From assembly GCA_002435785.1 (NCBI GenBank), contig DIUC01000033.1, positions 1-50,848 of the forward strand: a DNA stretch of 50,848 bases, read 5' to 3'. Of the stretch, positions 42,001-50,825 are shown one piece after another (positions within the stretch are counted from its first letter, which is position 1; every line of letters starts with the position of its first letter). A model generated the notes under the pieces. The model was given only the letters and a program-made list of their open reading frames with translations. It made no database searches and was not told where the DNA came from. The position numbers were made by a program, and so were the translations under genes. Origin of the DNA: Saprospiraceae bacterium UBA6168 (GTDB lineage: Bacteria > Bacteroidota > Bacteroidia > Chitinophagales > Saprospiraceae).

Positions 42001-42722
42001 ACAACCTTGACTTTGCTACGGTAAAAGCCTTTTCGGTGGCTTACGACCTCCGTCGTACTGGCAACCTTCAGATGAACTTGACCTATACCATCCAATTTGC
42101 GGACGGAACGGGTTCAAACACAGAGTCTTCGAGGGGTCTTGGTTCAAGGGGCATCCAGCGTACACTGTTCCCGATGAGCTATGACGAGCGTCACCGCATC
42201 AATGCCATCGTTGATTACCGTTACGCTTCTGGTACTGCCTATAATGGACCAACCATTGCAGGGATAGACATTTTTGCCAATACAGGTATCAACTTTGCTG
42301 CATCCACCGTGTCTGGCCGACCATACACCGCTGCCATACAGCCAGAGGCTTTCGGGTCTTCAGGCATCAAAGGTGCCATCAACGGTTCAAGGCTTCCTTG
42401 GAATACGCTGGTGAACATGCAAGTTGACAAACAATTCAACCTGACTAAAGAAGGTGCTAAGCGCAATATTGGCATGAACATCTATGTGCGGGTGTCCAAC
42501 TTGTTTGACAAACGCAACATCCAAAGTGTTTACACTTATTCTGGCGAGCCAGATGATGATGGCTTCCTCAACTCTGCCCGTGGTGCCCTTTTGCTTCAAA
42601 ATGCAACGGGTGCAGGCCAAAGTTCTACGGCCTACCTCGCCTCTTACCAGTGGCGGATGCTGAACCCAGACAATTTCAGCCTTCCAAGGAGGGTGTTTGT
42701 AGGTGCTATCTTTGATTTTTAA
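39048..42722 (+). CDS. TonB-dependent receptor with carboxypeptidase-regulatory-like N-terminal domain
   Basis: A 1224-aa outer-membrane receptor. A signal peptide (MARYLLLTFTFLLTGLMAFSQ, from the ATG at 39048 or 39054) is followed by a CarboxypepD_reg-like beta domain (about 25-115, GTVKDLETGEPVIFATV), a plug domain (about 120-235, LPTRDVNALASFTAGVSS and DLNIRGSRSSGTNYYIDGV) and a 22-strand-type barrel ending in aromatic VGAIFDF. TonB-dependent receptors import large or scarce substrates. Here no SusD partner is present, so this is not a standard SusCD pair. Instead it is followed by a giant secreted protein and a PorV-like protein. A strong promoter lies directly upstream and a hairpin directly downstream. 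Confidence 0.9.
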   Translation: MFMARYLLLTFTFLLTGLMAFSQQTRLEGTVKDLETGEPVIFATVALYREGVLKTGTETDFDGYYSISSLDPGTYDVEFSYTGYTPSRVTGMVISGGKANKLDMKLSSGVQLVEVVVKYQRPLIVQDGTTQGGYLNSEQIKALPTRDVNALASFTAGVSSADEGGDLNIRGSRSSGTNYYIDGVRVTGSLPPKQAIEELQVITGGVEASYGDVTGGIVSITTKGPSEKFSGGIELESSRLTDPYYQDLASLQLSGPILKRKGRTILGYRINGQYQYNKDDDPPATPVYSITDETRQALEANPIRIVGSTVYPAGEYVDNTGVNKQRFNPNEERTTIDLNGKLDANLGKNIDVTLSGTYYNIDNQFTPANWRTFNSHYNPTQNDERLRGNFRFRHRLGGANATTAADGSKGTGKGSVIQNAVYVLQFGYERATTRVADPRHGDNLFNYGYIGKYDQTWVPTIASITEQYPDSIIIYDGQVDYTRVLNSYTPNTDINPVLTRYIPNNGADFADFANFDVINGRLPTTLTNIWANHHANIGTVYNLNRKRDSDLYTFNANTSFELVPGGSGSNRHSIQFGILYEQSKQRGYDVRPNALWTSARLHVNEHLDGQGLDSTQQIGTQRGTRTTITFIGAVTDSIDIPIYAPNITTENSDNQFFRRVRQALGKPLNEYVNVDGLDPSQLSLDMFSARELNDDNLLSYWGYDYLGNQLDGVTFEDFFTARDANGVRTFPVAAFEPNYQAAFIQDKFKFRDVFFRVGLRIDRFDANTKVMKDPYSLYDVMTADDFHSRFGGERPGNIGDDFKVYVNSEGGESVKAYRKENTWYFANGAPANDGSEIFGGTLVYPRYAEEDATKRDITSPNFDPNVSFEDYTPQINWMPRLAFSFPISDEANFFANYDVLVQRPPSNSLVSPLTYFYWEQNGSGLRNNSNLKPERTVTYELGFQQRVGLNSALKMSAYYKELRDMIQSRFFLNVPAPVNNYETFDNLDFATVKAFSVAYDLRRTGNLQMNLTYTIQFADGTGSNTESSRGLGSRGIQRTLFPMSYDERHRINAIVDYRYASGTAYNGPTIAGIDIFANTGINFAASTVSGRPYTAAIQPEAFGSSGIKGAINGSRLPWNTLVNMQVDKQFNLTKEGAKRNIGMNIYVRVSNLFDKRNIQSVYTYSGEPDDDGFLNSARGALLLQNATGAGQSSTAYLASYQWRMLNPDNFSLPRRVFVGAIFDF

Positions 42723-42738
42723 TGTTTGAACTTATCAA

Positions 42739-42767
42739 GGTAAAAACGGGCAAAGCCCGTTTTTACC
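42739..42767 (+). terminator. Hairpin after the receptor gene, probable terminator
   Basis: Perfect 13-bp arms GGTAAAAACGGGC (42739-42751) and GCCCGTTTTTACC (42755-42767) with an AAA loop, 16 bp after the receptor stop. The T run is inside the stem rather than after it, so termination may be partial. Confidence 0.6.
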
Positions 42768-42885
42768 AAAAATGAATATTCTTTGATATTGTTGTTGATT
42801 TGGATGTACTGTTTTCAAAAGGGGACATTTTGATTCTTGGTGGAAAGCAATCATCACTTCAGCAACAAAACCAAATTTCTGAACC

Positions 42886-45800
42886 ATGCGTAGTTTAAAA
42901 ACAATAATCACGACTGCTGTGGCAATTTTGGTTTTTGCTTCATCGGCTCATGCTTACTATGACCCGAGCAGGCAGCAAAAAAAGCCCAGCAAAAATTCTG
43001 TCAATTTCAGGGAGGCATGCGTGACTGCCAAAGCCCAGATTGACCAAGACGTTAACAACGTGCGTGCCCGTTTGACCACTGGTGGCGACGTTTGGTGGGA
43101 CCGTGGAGATGGCAAATATGTGGTGCCGAAAGTGCCACTTGGCCAAACCGAGGTGTCTTCCATATTCGCTGGAGCCGTGTGGCTCGGTGGATTTGATACT
43201 GGTGGAAGCCTCAAGACCGCCTGCCAAACTTACGGCAACAATGGCGGCAACAGTGACTTTTGGCCTGGCCCCCTCACCCCCGATGCTGGTACCACTACTA
43301 AGGAGGTATGTAGCAATTGGGACAAATTCTTCGAGGTTTCTGGCCAAGAAATCAAAGAACACTTGTCCCTGTGGCAAGCAGCATTAGATGGTGGCCCTGC
43401 CTATACGGAAGACATGATTCCAGCGGGCGTAAAGGGTTGGCCGGGCAGAAGGAATGAATTCTTCTTTTCGGTGCACCGGTTTGGATTGCCAGATACAGAT
43501 CAAGGGTTAGCTGGATTCTTTGACCAAGATGGCGATGGTTATTATGAACCATTGGACGGCGATTTTCCGACCATCGAAATCAGGGGTTGTGAGGAGTTTC
43601 CACCTCAGTTCCCTGATGAGATGATTTTCTGGATTTACAACGATGACGGTGGTGGCGCAATTCACGGGGAGACCAATGGTATTGCCATCCGTATGGAAGT
43701 ACAGGTGCAAGCATTTGGCTACGCTACCAATGACCAGATAAACGACATGACCTTCCAGCGGTACAAGCTCATCAACCGGGCTAAGGAAGATATTGACAGT
43801 ACCTTTTTTGCCATGTGGGTGGATGCCGATTTGGGTTGTTACTTGGATGACTATGTGGGTTGCGATATTGAAAGGAGCATGGCATACACTTACAACCAAG
43901 ATGCAGAAGACGGCCAACCCGGTATTACCTGTCCGGGTGGTGTAGCCACTTACGGCACCGAAATTCCAATCATCGGCATTGATTATTTCCGTGGCCCTCA
44001 GGATGAGAACGGCAATGAATTGGGCATGTCCTCCTTTACTTATTTCAACAACAACATTGGCGGCCCGCCTCCCGGCACTACTGACCCTGCCACGGATGTT
44101 GAGTTCTACAGGTACCTTTCTGGTAGCTGGAAGGATGGCACCAAGTTCACTTTTGGCGGCGATGCTTATGACCCCGTCAGCACGAATTATATTGATTTCG
44201 CTTTCGTGAGCGACCCCAACGACGCCAATGGTTGGTCCATGTGTCGGCCTGGCCCTGAGTTCCCGAATGGGTTGCCACCTTATGACCGTCGTACGGTGCA
44301 GGCTTCTGGGCCTTTCACCCTGCAACCAGGTGCCGTGAACGAACTCATCATTGGTGCAGTATGGGTGCCAAACTTGGATTACCCATGCCCCGATATCAGC
44401 AAGCTCCAGTTTGCCGATGACCTTGCTCAAAGCTTGTTCGACAACTGCTTTGACATCATTGACGGCCCAGATGCACCAGATGTTGACTGGATTGCATTGG
44501 ACAGGGAAATCATTGCTGTGTTGACCAACAGGCCAGCGCCAGCCTCCAACAACTACTTGGAAGGCTACGAAGAAAATGTGATTGGGGTACCAGAAATCCC
44601 CGGCATTGACACCACCTACAACTTCGAGGGATACTTGATTTACCAAGTGGCAGGCCCAGGCATCAGCACCGCTGACTTTGACGACCCCACCAAAGCGAAG
44701 CTGGTATATTGGGTGGACGTGCGCAACGGCGTTAAAGCTTTGTACAACTGGATAGCAGTTGAAAACCCAGGTGCGGACCTAAGCCCGAATGCTCCTGAAT
44801 TTATCTACTACCCTGAGGTGAAAATTGAAGCATTGGACAATGGCATCCGCCACACTTTCAACTTCAAGGATGACCAGTTTGCTACTGGCGACCGTCGTCT
44901 GATAAACCACCGGAAATATTACTACACGGCACTTGCTTATGGTACCAACAATTGGCAGCAATTTGACCCACTCACGCAAATCGGCCAAAAAGTGACCTTC
45001 TTGGTGGGCAGGAACAACATTGGACCAAATGGCGACGGCTTTCCTTACACCGTAATACCAAGGCCAATCGTCAACCTGAAGCTCAATGCTGCTTACGGCG
45101 ATGGCCCTATCATCACCCGTATTGATGGTGTGGGTACAGGTGGCACCTTCTTGGATGTTTCAGATGAAATGAGGATGAAGTTTCTTGACCCAGCTTTCGA
45201 CGGCAAGATTACCTACGAGCCAGGACGTGGCCCTATTGACGTTAAGGTGTTCAACCCGCTGGAAGTACAAGACGGCGAATTTGAACTCACTTTCATTGAC
45301 GAGAACATGGCCAATGACAAGCTCGACCAGCAGGTATTCTGGAAATTGAAGAATATTGGCACAGGCGAGGAAACGATTTCTGACAAGTCACTGGATGTTT
45401 TGAACGAACAGATTTTTGGCCAATATGGCTTCACCGTTTCCATTGGTCAAACCACCGATGCTGGTGACTGCTCTGATGACACTTTCGGTGCCATTGGTGC
45501 TGAACAGGTGTATCGTGACATCAATGCACCGTATTGGTTTGGCGGTATAAAGGATGGATATACAGTATCTACTTTGCCCGGCGTGTTGAACGTTGCTTTT
45601 GACTTCATTAGGTTCGATGAAGCCAACTGGCTTTGCCACTACGAGAACACGCTCGGAAACATGGGCGATGGCACTTTTGTACCTTACCAATTAACTGACT
45701 ATAGGTCAAGGATTGGCGGCACGGAGTATCCGTTCTATTTGTCACCAGCCTGGAGGAGCCCGCAAAGCTCCATCGTGGTCAATGCACCCGTCGAGTTGCC

Positions 45801-46962
45801 TAAATTGAACAACGTGGACATCGTCTTCACCTCCGACAAGAGCAAGTGGAGCCGTTGCATCATCGTGGAAATGGCCAACAACGATTACACCAGCTTTGGT
45901 TTGAAAGAAGATGGAACGCCAGTAACTACTGCTGGTTCTACCCCATCTAAAGCAATCCTGAGCTTCGACCTGCGGAATTCGCCTTCTGTTGGAAAAGAAG
46001 ACGCCGACGGCGATGGACTTCCTGATCCAGATGGTGATGGCATTGGCATGGGCTGGTTCCCAGGCTACGCAGTTGACGTCGAATCAGGTCGGCGGGTGAA
46101 CATCTTCTTTGGTGAAAACTCTGCCTACTCTGAGCAAACTGGCTTCCTGAACAGGTACAACAACGGCAAGCCAAACGGTGCAGACATGATGTTCAATCCA
46201 ACTTCACAGTTGTTTTTCCCATCCGATTTTGGCAGCAACTTCGATGTGTTCAATTCGCCACTTATGTGGTATGCAGGTGGTCAACACTTCGTCTATGTGA
46301 CTTTTGAGGATTACGATGAATGTGCCTACCTGCGTGGAAGGTTTGACCCGAACGAGACGCCTATTCGGAAAGTGAATGGCTTGAAGCGGATTACATGGGC
46401 AGGGTTGCCTTTGGTCAATACAGGTACCCAGTTGCGTTCTTACAACGAGGGCCTTATTCCGAACGACCTGACCATCAAGCTGCGTGTTGACAATCCTTAC
46501 GAGGTGAAAGTGGGGTCCAACGAGTTCAAGGGCTACCCGACTTATAAATTCAAGTTGGAAGGCCAACAAGCCGACTCGCTGGATGCAGTAGGTATCAATG
46601 AGGCATTAGACAAGATTAACTTGGTGCCAAATCCCTACTATGCATTCTCCGATTACGAAGACGGGCGTTTGTCGAACGTGGTCAAGATTACCAACCTGCC
46701 AGCAAAATGTATCGTGACGATTTACTCGCTCGATGGCAAGTTCATCCGGCAGTACAACCGGGACGAACTACCCGGCCAGCCTTATGGCAGCGGTACACCG
46801 AGCAACCAAATCATTCCCGACATTGAGTGGGATTTGAAAAACAGCAAGGGGATTCCAGTCTCGGCGGGCGTGTACCTCGTGCATGTCAACGCAGGGAAGG
46901 ATGGCGAGCGAACCCTGAAATGGTTTGGTATCAACCGTCAGTTTGACCCGACAGGTTTGTAA
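42886..46962 (+). CDS. Giant secreted surface protein with T9SS/FlgD-like C-terminus (paralogue A)
   Basis: A 1358-aa protein of unknown function. A signal peptide (cleavage near AHA-YY, residue 23) is followed by an N-terminal block shared with the 837-aa protein at 48312 (VNNVRARLTTGGDVWWD, VWLGGFDTGGSLK, FWPGPL). A calcium-loop motif DQDGDGYYEPLDGD lies at about 213-226 and a second acidic stretch, DADGDGLPDPDGDGIG, near 1040. Residues about 729-1240 form a module absent from the paralogue. The end (about 1244-1358) has VPNPYYAFSDYE, ITNLPAKCIVTIYSLDGKFI and a WDL..G..VSAGVYLVHV pattern typical of T9SS sorting or FlgD-like domains. It is probably exported by T9SS to the cell surface, with the neighbouring PorV-like protein as a possible partner. 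Confidence 0.82.
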   Translation: MRSLKTIITTAVAILVFASSAHAYYDPSRQQKKPSKNSVNFREACVTAKAQIDQDVNNVRARLTTGGDVWWDRGDGKYVVPKVPLGQTEVSSIFAGAVWLGGFDTGGSLKTACQTYGNNGGNSDFWPGPLTPDAGTTTKEVCSNWDKFFEVSGQEIKEHLSLWQAALDGGPAYTEDMIPAGVKGWPGRRNEFFFSVHRFGLPDTDQGLAGFFDQDGDGYYEPLDGDFPTIEIRGCEEFPPQFPDEMIFWIYNDDGGGAIHGETNGIAIRMEVQVQAFGYATNDQINDMTFQRYKLINRAKEDIDSTFFAMWVDADLGCYLDDYVGCDIERSMAYTYNQDAEDGQPGITCPGGVATYGTEIPIIGIDYFRGPQDENGNELGMSSFTYFNNNIGGPPPGTTDPATDVEFYRYLSGSWKDGTKFTFGGDAYDPVSTNYIDFAFVSDPNDANGWSMCRPGPEFPNGLPPYDRRTVQASGPFTLQPGAVNELIIGAVWVPNLDYPCPDISKLQFADDLAQSLFDNCFDIIDGPDAPDVDWIALDREIIAVLTNRPAPASNNYLEGYEENVIGVPEIPGIDTTYNFEGYLIYQVAGPGISTADFDDPTKAKLVYWVDVRNGVKALYNWIAVENPGADLSPNAPEFIYYPEVKIEALDNGIRHTFNFKDDQFATGDRRLINHRKYYYTALAYGTNNWQQFDPLTQIGQKVTFLVGRNNIGPNGDGFPYTVIPRPIVNLKLNAAYGDGPIITRIDGVGTGGTFLDVSDEMRMKFLDPAFDGKITYEPGRGPIDVKVFNPLEVQDGEFELTFIDENMANDKLDQQVFWKLKNIGTGEETISDKSLDVLNEQIFGQYGFTVSIGQTTDAGDCSDDTFGAIGAEQVYRDINAPYWFGGIKDGYTVSTLPGVLNVAFDFIRFDEANWLCHYENTLGNMGDGTFVPYQLTDYRSRIGGTEYPFYLSPAWRSPQSSIVVNAPVELPKLNNVDIVFTSDKSKWSRCIIVEMANNDYTSFGLKEDGTPVTTAGSTPSKAILSFDLRNSPSVGKEDADGDGLPDPDGDGIGMGWFPGYAVDVESGRRVNIFFGENSAYSEQTGFLNRYNNGKPNGADMMFNPTSQLFFPSDFGSNFDVFNSPLMWYAGGQHFVYVTFEDYDECAYLRGRFDPNETPIRKVNGLKRITWAGLPLVNTGTQLRSYNEGLIPNDLTIKLRVDNPYEVKVGSNEFKGYPTYKFKLEGQQADSLDAVGINEALDKINLVPNPYYAFSDYEDGRLSNVVKITNLPAKCIVTIYSLDGKFIRQYNRDELPGQPYGSGTPSNQIIPDIEWDLKNSKGIPVSAGVYLVHVNAGKDGERTLKWFGINRQFDPTGL

Positions 46963-46983
46963 AAAACAGGAGGAACGATGGAT

Positions 46984-47035
46984 GTCCGGTTTCGGGGCGA
47001 AGGCCACAAGGCTGCATCAAATGCCGAAACCGGAC
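46984..47035 (+). other. Intercistronic hairpin between paralogue A and the PorV-like gene
   Basis: GTCCGGTTTCGG (46984-46995) and CCGAAACCGGAC (47024-47035) are perfect 12-bp arms around a 28-nt loop. There is no T tract. It could stabilise mRNA ends or tune expression of the two genes. Confidence 0.5.
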
Positions 47036-47068
47036 TCCACCACCTTCAACTAAACTCAAAGAAAATTT

Positions 47069-48139
47069 ATGAATAAGTCATTATACTTCTTACTAACCGT
47101 GGTGCTGCTTTCGCTGACCACCACAGGTGTGCAGGCAGGCAACCCTGACCGTCAGGGTGAGGCTGGCGCACCGGAACTGCTCATGAACCCATGGGCAAGG
47201 AGCGCAGGCTTGCACACCATGACTACCTCTATGGTCACTGGTGTGGAGTCCATGATGCTCAACATTGCGGGCCTTTCTCGCATTGCCAAAACGGAGGTGG
47301 TGTTTGGCCACTCCCAATATTTGAAAGGCACTGGCATCAGCACCAATGCCATCGGCCTCGCCCAGAAGATTGGCGCTAACAGCGCTTTGGGCATTAGCAT
47401 CATGACACTTGACTTTGGTGAAATCCAACGCACCACGACTTTTCAGCCAGAGGGTACGGGCAGCACTTTTTCCCCACGCTTCGTGAACATCGGCATTGGC
47501 TTCTCGCATAATTTCGAGAACAAAGTTTCCGTGGGCGTACTTGGGCGGGCAGTTTCCGAAGGTGTTGAAGACGTAAATGCAACCGGTATGTGCCTGGACG
47601 CTGGTGTGCAGTATGTCACTGGCGAGCGTGAAAATTTCAAGTTCGGTATTTCGCTCCGCAATGTCGGTGGCCGTATGCAGTTCCGTGGCGAGGGCTTGTC
47701 CCAAGCCATTGAAATCCCAGCTTTTGATGGAAAGCACGGCCTCGTGGCAACCCAGCGTTCTACTTCCTTCGAAATGCAATCCGTGCTCAACATCGGGCTT
47801 TCCTACGACTATTATATCGTTGGGAACAACCGCCTGACTTTCGCTGGCAACTACACTTCCAATGCCTTCTCCGAAGACCAACTCGGTGGTGGATTGGAGT
47901 TTTCGTTCAATGAATTGGTGATGCTTCGTGCTGGCTACAAACTTGATTTTGGCCAGATTTCGAGCGAAGGCAACCAGTTCAACGACCAGCCATTGTACAC
48001 TGGCCTCGCTGCTGGTGCAACGCTGAACGTTCCTACCAGCAAAAAAGACAATGCACCACGCATTGCCTTAGATTACGCTTACCGTACTACCAAGATTTAT
48101 GATGGTACGCACAACCTTTCCGTGCGCATCACGCTTTAA
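47069..48139 (+). CDS. PorV/PorQ family outer-membrane barrel protein
   Basis: A 356-aa protein with a signal peptide (MNKSLYFLLTVVLLSLTTTGVQA) and a predicted beta-barrel of FadL-like type. The N-terminus after cleavage (GAPELLMNPWARSAGL, then VESMMLNIAGLSR) matches the PorV/PorQ pattern in which an NPAG-like loop follows the first strand. PorV carries T9SS cargo from the translocon to the attachment complex, and other members of the family serve unknown roles. Its place between two cargo-like paralogues suggests a dedicated shuttle or anchor for them. This is inferred from context only. The gene ends before a strong terminator, so it closes the receptor/paralogue A unit. Confidence 0.82.
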   Translation: MNKSLYFLLTVVLLSLTTTGVQAGNPDRQGEAGAPELLMNPWARSAGLHTMTTSMVTGVESMMLNIAGLSRIAKTEVVFGHSQYLKGTGISTNAIGLAQKIGANSALGISIMTLDFGEIQRTTTFQPEGTGSTFSPRFVNIGIGFSHNFENKVSVGVLGRAVSEGVEDVNATGMCLDAGVQYVTGERENFKFGISLRNVGGRMQFRGEGLSQAIEIPAFDGKHGLVATQRSTSFEMQSVLNIGLSYDYYIVGNNRLTFAGNYTSNAFSEDQLGGGLEFSFNELVMLRAGYKLDFGQISSEGNQFNDQPLYTGLAAGATLNVPTSKKDNAPRIALDYAYRTTKIYDGTHNLSVRITL

Positions 48140-48146
48140 GCCAAAA

Positions 48147-48185
48147 GGTGGAGCCGCTGATATTCAGTGGCTCCACCAATTTTTT
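48147..48185 (+). terminator. Rho-independent terminator after the PorV-like gene
   Basis: A 14-bp stem (48147-48160 with 48164-48177, a single G-U pair) closes a 3-nt loop and is followed by a run of six T residues at 48180-48185. It separates the PorV-like gene from the second paralogue. Confidence 0.85.
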
Positions 48186-48311
48186 CGCTTTTCCCCATTG
48201 GCCCCAATCTAAGCGGCTACCATTCCTTCCTTTCTCCTGTTCCGTTTCAATCCAATTGCTTGTGGTGGCCAGCACATCACCTTGTGGTAATTCCCATTTT
48301 TCACAAATCAA

Positions 48312-50825
48312 ATGAGTGCCATGAAGCTAAAAATATCGTTGACCCTTCTTGGAGCAATCGCCTTCCTCCTCAACCCGCTTTTTTCAAAAGAACCTCCCCG
48401 GTTTCCCAAGGGAAAAGGGCATTTAAAAAAAGCCGTCAATTTCCGCTCGGCCTGCACCACTGCCCAAGCACAAATTGACATGGACATCAACAACGTGCGG
48501 GCTCGCCTGCTCACCGGCGGCGACCTTTGGTGGGACCGGTCGGATGGGAAATACGTAGTACCAAAACCCCTGCCTGGGCAGCCGGAAGTGTCGGCTATTT
48601 TTGCAGCGGGAATCTGGCTTGGCGGCTTTGATGCTGGTGGCAGCCTCAAGGTGGCTTGCCAGACTTACGGCAACAAAGGCGACGACAGCGACTTTTGGCC
48701 CGGCCCGCTTAAACCAGATGAAGGCAACACCGACCCTGAAACCTGCAACAACTGGGACAGGCACTTCGAGGTGAAAGGTACGGACATCAAGCATCACCTG
48801 ATGCGTTGGCAGCAGCATTCGAATGGCGAGCTTGACTATCCTGTCGCCGACATTCCTGAAAGTGTGAAAGGTTGGCCGGGCAGAGGCAATCCATACTTTG
48901 CCGCCATGCATGGTTTTGACCTGCCCAACACCGACCAGGGACTGGCGGGGTTTTATGACCAGGACGGTGATGGAATTTATGAGCCATTGGACGGCGATTT
49001 CCCAATAGTTGAAATGCGTGGTTGTAATGTTTATACCCAATTCCCCGACCAAATGATTTTCTGGATTTACAACGACGATGGCGGAGGTGCCATCCACGGC
49101 GAGACCAACGGCATACCCATCCGAATTGAAATACAAGCCACTGCCTTTGCCTACGCCACCAACGACCCGCTGAACGACATGACCTTCCAGCGCCACAAGT
49201 TCATCAATCGGGCGAAGGAGGACATTGACTCGATGTTCATCGGACTTTGGATGGATGCTGATTTGGGTTGTGCATTTGATGATTACGTTGGCTGCGATCC
49301 CGCACGTGACTTTGCATACGTTTATAATAAAGACGAAAGCGATGGACAGCCCGGAATAGCCTGCAATAATTTCCCTACCTATGGTCATAATATTCCAGCA
49401 ATCGGTGTAGACATACTACGAGGATTGGTCAATGAATTTGGCGAAGAGATTCGGATGTCTGTTTTTACTTACCATCACTTTATCGGAATAGGCGACCCAC
49501 CGATTGGTACATTAGAGCCCTTTTATGACATTGAATTTTACCGCTATCTTAGTGGGAGTTGGAGAGATGGAACCCGCTTAACTAATGGCGGAGATGGTTA
49601 TGACCCTACCAGTTTGAACTTTACGAAATTTGCCTTCCCCGACCCACCAAACGACCTAAATGGTTGGTCAATGTGTAAACCTGGCTCGGAATTTCCTTCT
49701 GGTGTGCCTCCTTATCTTCGTAACACCGTCCAATCCTGTGGCCCGATACTCCTCCAACCCGGTGCTGTGAACGAACTCGTTTTCGGGGTCGTTTTTGCCC
49801 CAAACATTGAATACCCCTGCCCCGACCTTACCCGCCTCTTCGCAGCCGACGACTATGCGCAGGCTTTCTTCGAGAACTGCATGACCACGTTCATGGAAGG
49901 CCCCGATGCACCCGATGTGGATTGGGTGGCTGGCGACCGGGAAATCACTTTGATTTTGTCCAACAACGAATGGTCCAACAACCGGGACGAGGGCTTTCAG
50001 ACCCCAGCCTTTGGGCATCTGAAAGGCGTTGCCGATACGACCTACAAGTTCGAAGGATATTTGATTTACCAGATGGCTGGGCCGGATTTTGGTTTTTTTG
50101 ATATTGGCGACACCACCAAGGCTCGGCTGGCTTTCCAATGCGATAGGGAGAACGGGTTCTCAAGATTAATCAATTGGCAGGCCATAAAGAATCCCAACTA
50201 CCAACTCAGCCCAGGGGCGGAGCAGTTTTTACATTTTCCTGAAACAGTGATTGAGGGAGAAAACTTGGGCATCCAACACAGCATTACCTTTTCAGAAAAC
50301 CTGTTTGCGAGGGGCAATGATCGCCGATTGGTCAACCATTGCAACTATTATTATTTGGCATTGGCTTATGCTGCGAACGATTTTATGACATTTAATCCAA
50401 CGACGGGGGTGGGCCAGCGCCGCATGTTCGTCATCGGTAGGGGCAATATTGGCAACCCTTACGGCGTCCTGCCCCGACCAGCGCAGAACGGTTTGCTCGA
50501 CAAGGTGCAAATCGTCCCCAATCCATATTACCACTATGCTTCTTATGCGAACGGCAAGGGTGACGGCTATCTCAAAATCACCAACCTGCCCCCAAAGTGC
50601 GAGGTGACGATTTACAGCTTGAGCGGAAATTTAGTGCGGCATTTCAGCCGCAATGAGCAGCCCGGCACACCCAATGGTTCGGGCGTTGAATCGCTTCAAC
50701 CTTATCCTGATTTGGATTGGGATTTGACCAACACCGCCGGAAAGACTGTCGCCACAGGGGTTTACCTCGTGCGCATCCGAGCGGAAGGGGTGGGGGAGGT
50801 GACGCTGAAGGCAGTGGTGATTTGA
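48312..50825 (+). CDS. Secreted surface protein with T9SS/FlgD-like C-terminus (paralogue B, shorter)
   Basis: An 837-aa paralogue of the protein at 42886, complete at both ends. A signal peptide (MKLKISLTLLGAIAFLLNPL, from the ATG at 48312 or 48321) precedes the shared blocks INNVRARLLTGGDLWWD, IWLGGFDAGGSLK, FWPGPLKPDEG and the calcium loop DQDGDGIYEPLDGD (about 215-228). After VIGRGNIG and VLPRP it passes straight to VQIVPNPYYHY (about 732), so the 500-residue middle module of paralogue A is missing. The C-terminus keeps ITNLPPKCEVTIYSLSGNLV and TGVYLVRIRAEG. Function is unknown. A middle stretch (about 49260-49720) is more AT-rich than its flanks, which hints at mosaic origin. Confidence 0.82.
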   Translation: MSAMKLKISLTLLGAIAFLLNPLFSKEPPRFPKGKGHLKKAVNFRSACTTAQAQIDMDINNVRARLLTGGDLWWDRSDGKYVVPKPLPGQPEVSAIFAAGIWLGGFDAGGSLKVACQTYGNKGDDSDFWPGPLKPDEGNTDPETCNNWDRHFEVKGTDIKHHLMRWQQHSNGELDYPVADIPESVKGWPGRGNPYFAAMHGFDLPNTDQGLAGFYDQDGDGIYEPLDGDFPIVEMRGCNVYTQFPDQMIFWIYNDDGGGAIHGETNGIPIRIEIQATAFAYATNDPLNDMTFQRHKFINRAKEDIDSMFIGLWMDADLGCAFDDYVGCDPARDFAYVYNKDESDGQPGIACNNFPTYGHNIPAIGVDILRGLVNEFGEEIRMSVFTYHHFIGIGDPPIGTLEPFYDIEFYRYLSGSWRDGTRLTNGGDGYDPTSLNFTKFAFPDPPNDLNGWSMCKPGSEFPSGVPPYLRNTVQSCGPILLQPGAVNELVFGVVFAPNIEYPCPDLTRLFAADDYAQAFFENCMTTFMEGPDAPDVDWVAGDREITLILSNNEWSNNRDEGFQTPAFGHLKGVADTTYKFEGYLIYQMAGPDFGFFDIGDTTKARLAFQCDRENGFSRLINWQAIKNPNYQLSPGAEQFLHFPETVIEGENLGIQHSITFSENLFARGNDRRLVNHCNYYYLALAYAANDFMTFNPTTGVGQRRMFVIGRGNIGNPYGVLPRPAQNGLLDKVQIVPNPYYHYASYANGKGDGYLKITNLPPKCEVTIYSLSGNLVRHFSRNEQPGTPNGSGVESLQPYPDLDWDLTNTAGKTVATGVYLVRIRAEGVGEVTLKAVVI

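Noticed and set aside
39048..42722. SusC of a SusCD polysaccharide utilisation pair
   Set aside because: The receptor has a SusC-like N-terminal extension, but no SusD-like lipoprotein follows. The next gene encodes an unrelated giant secreted protein.
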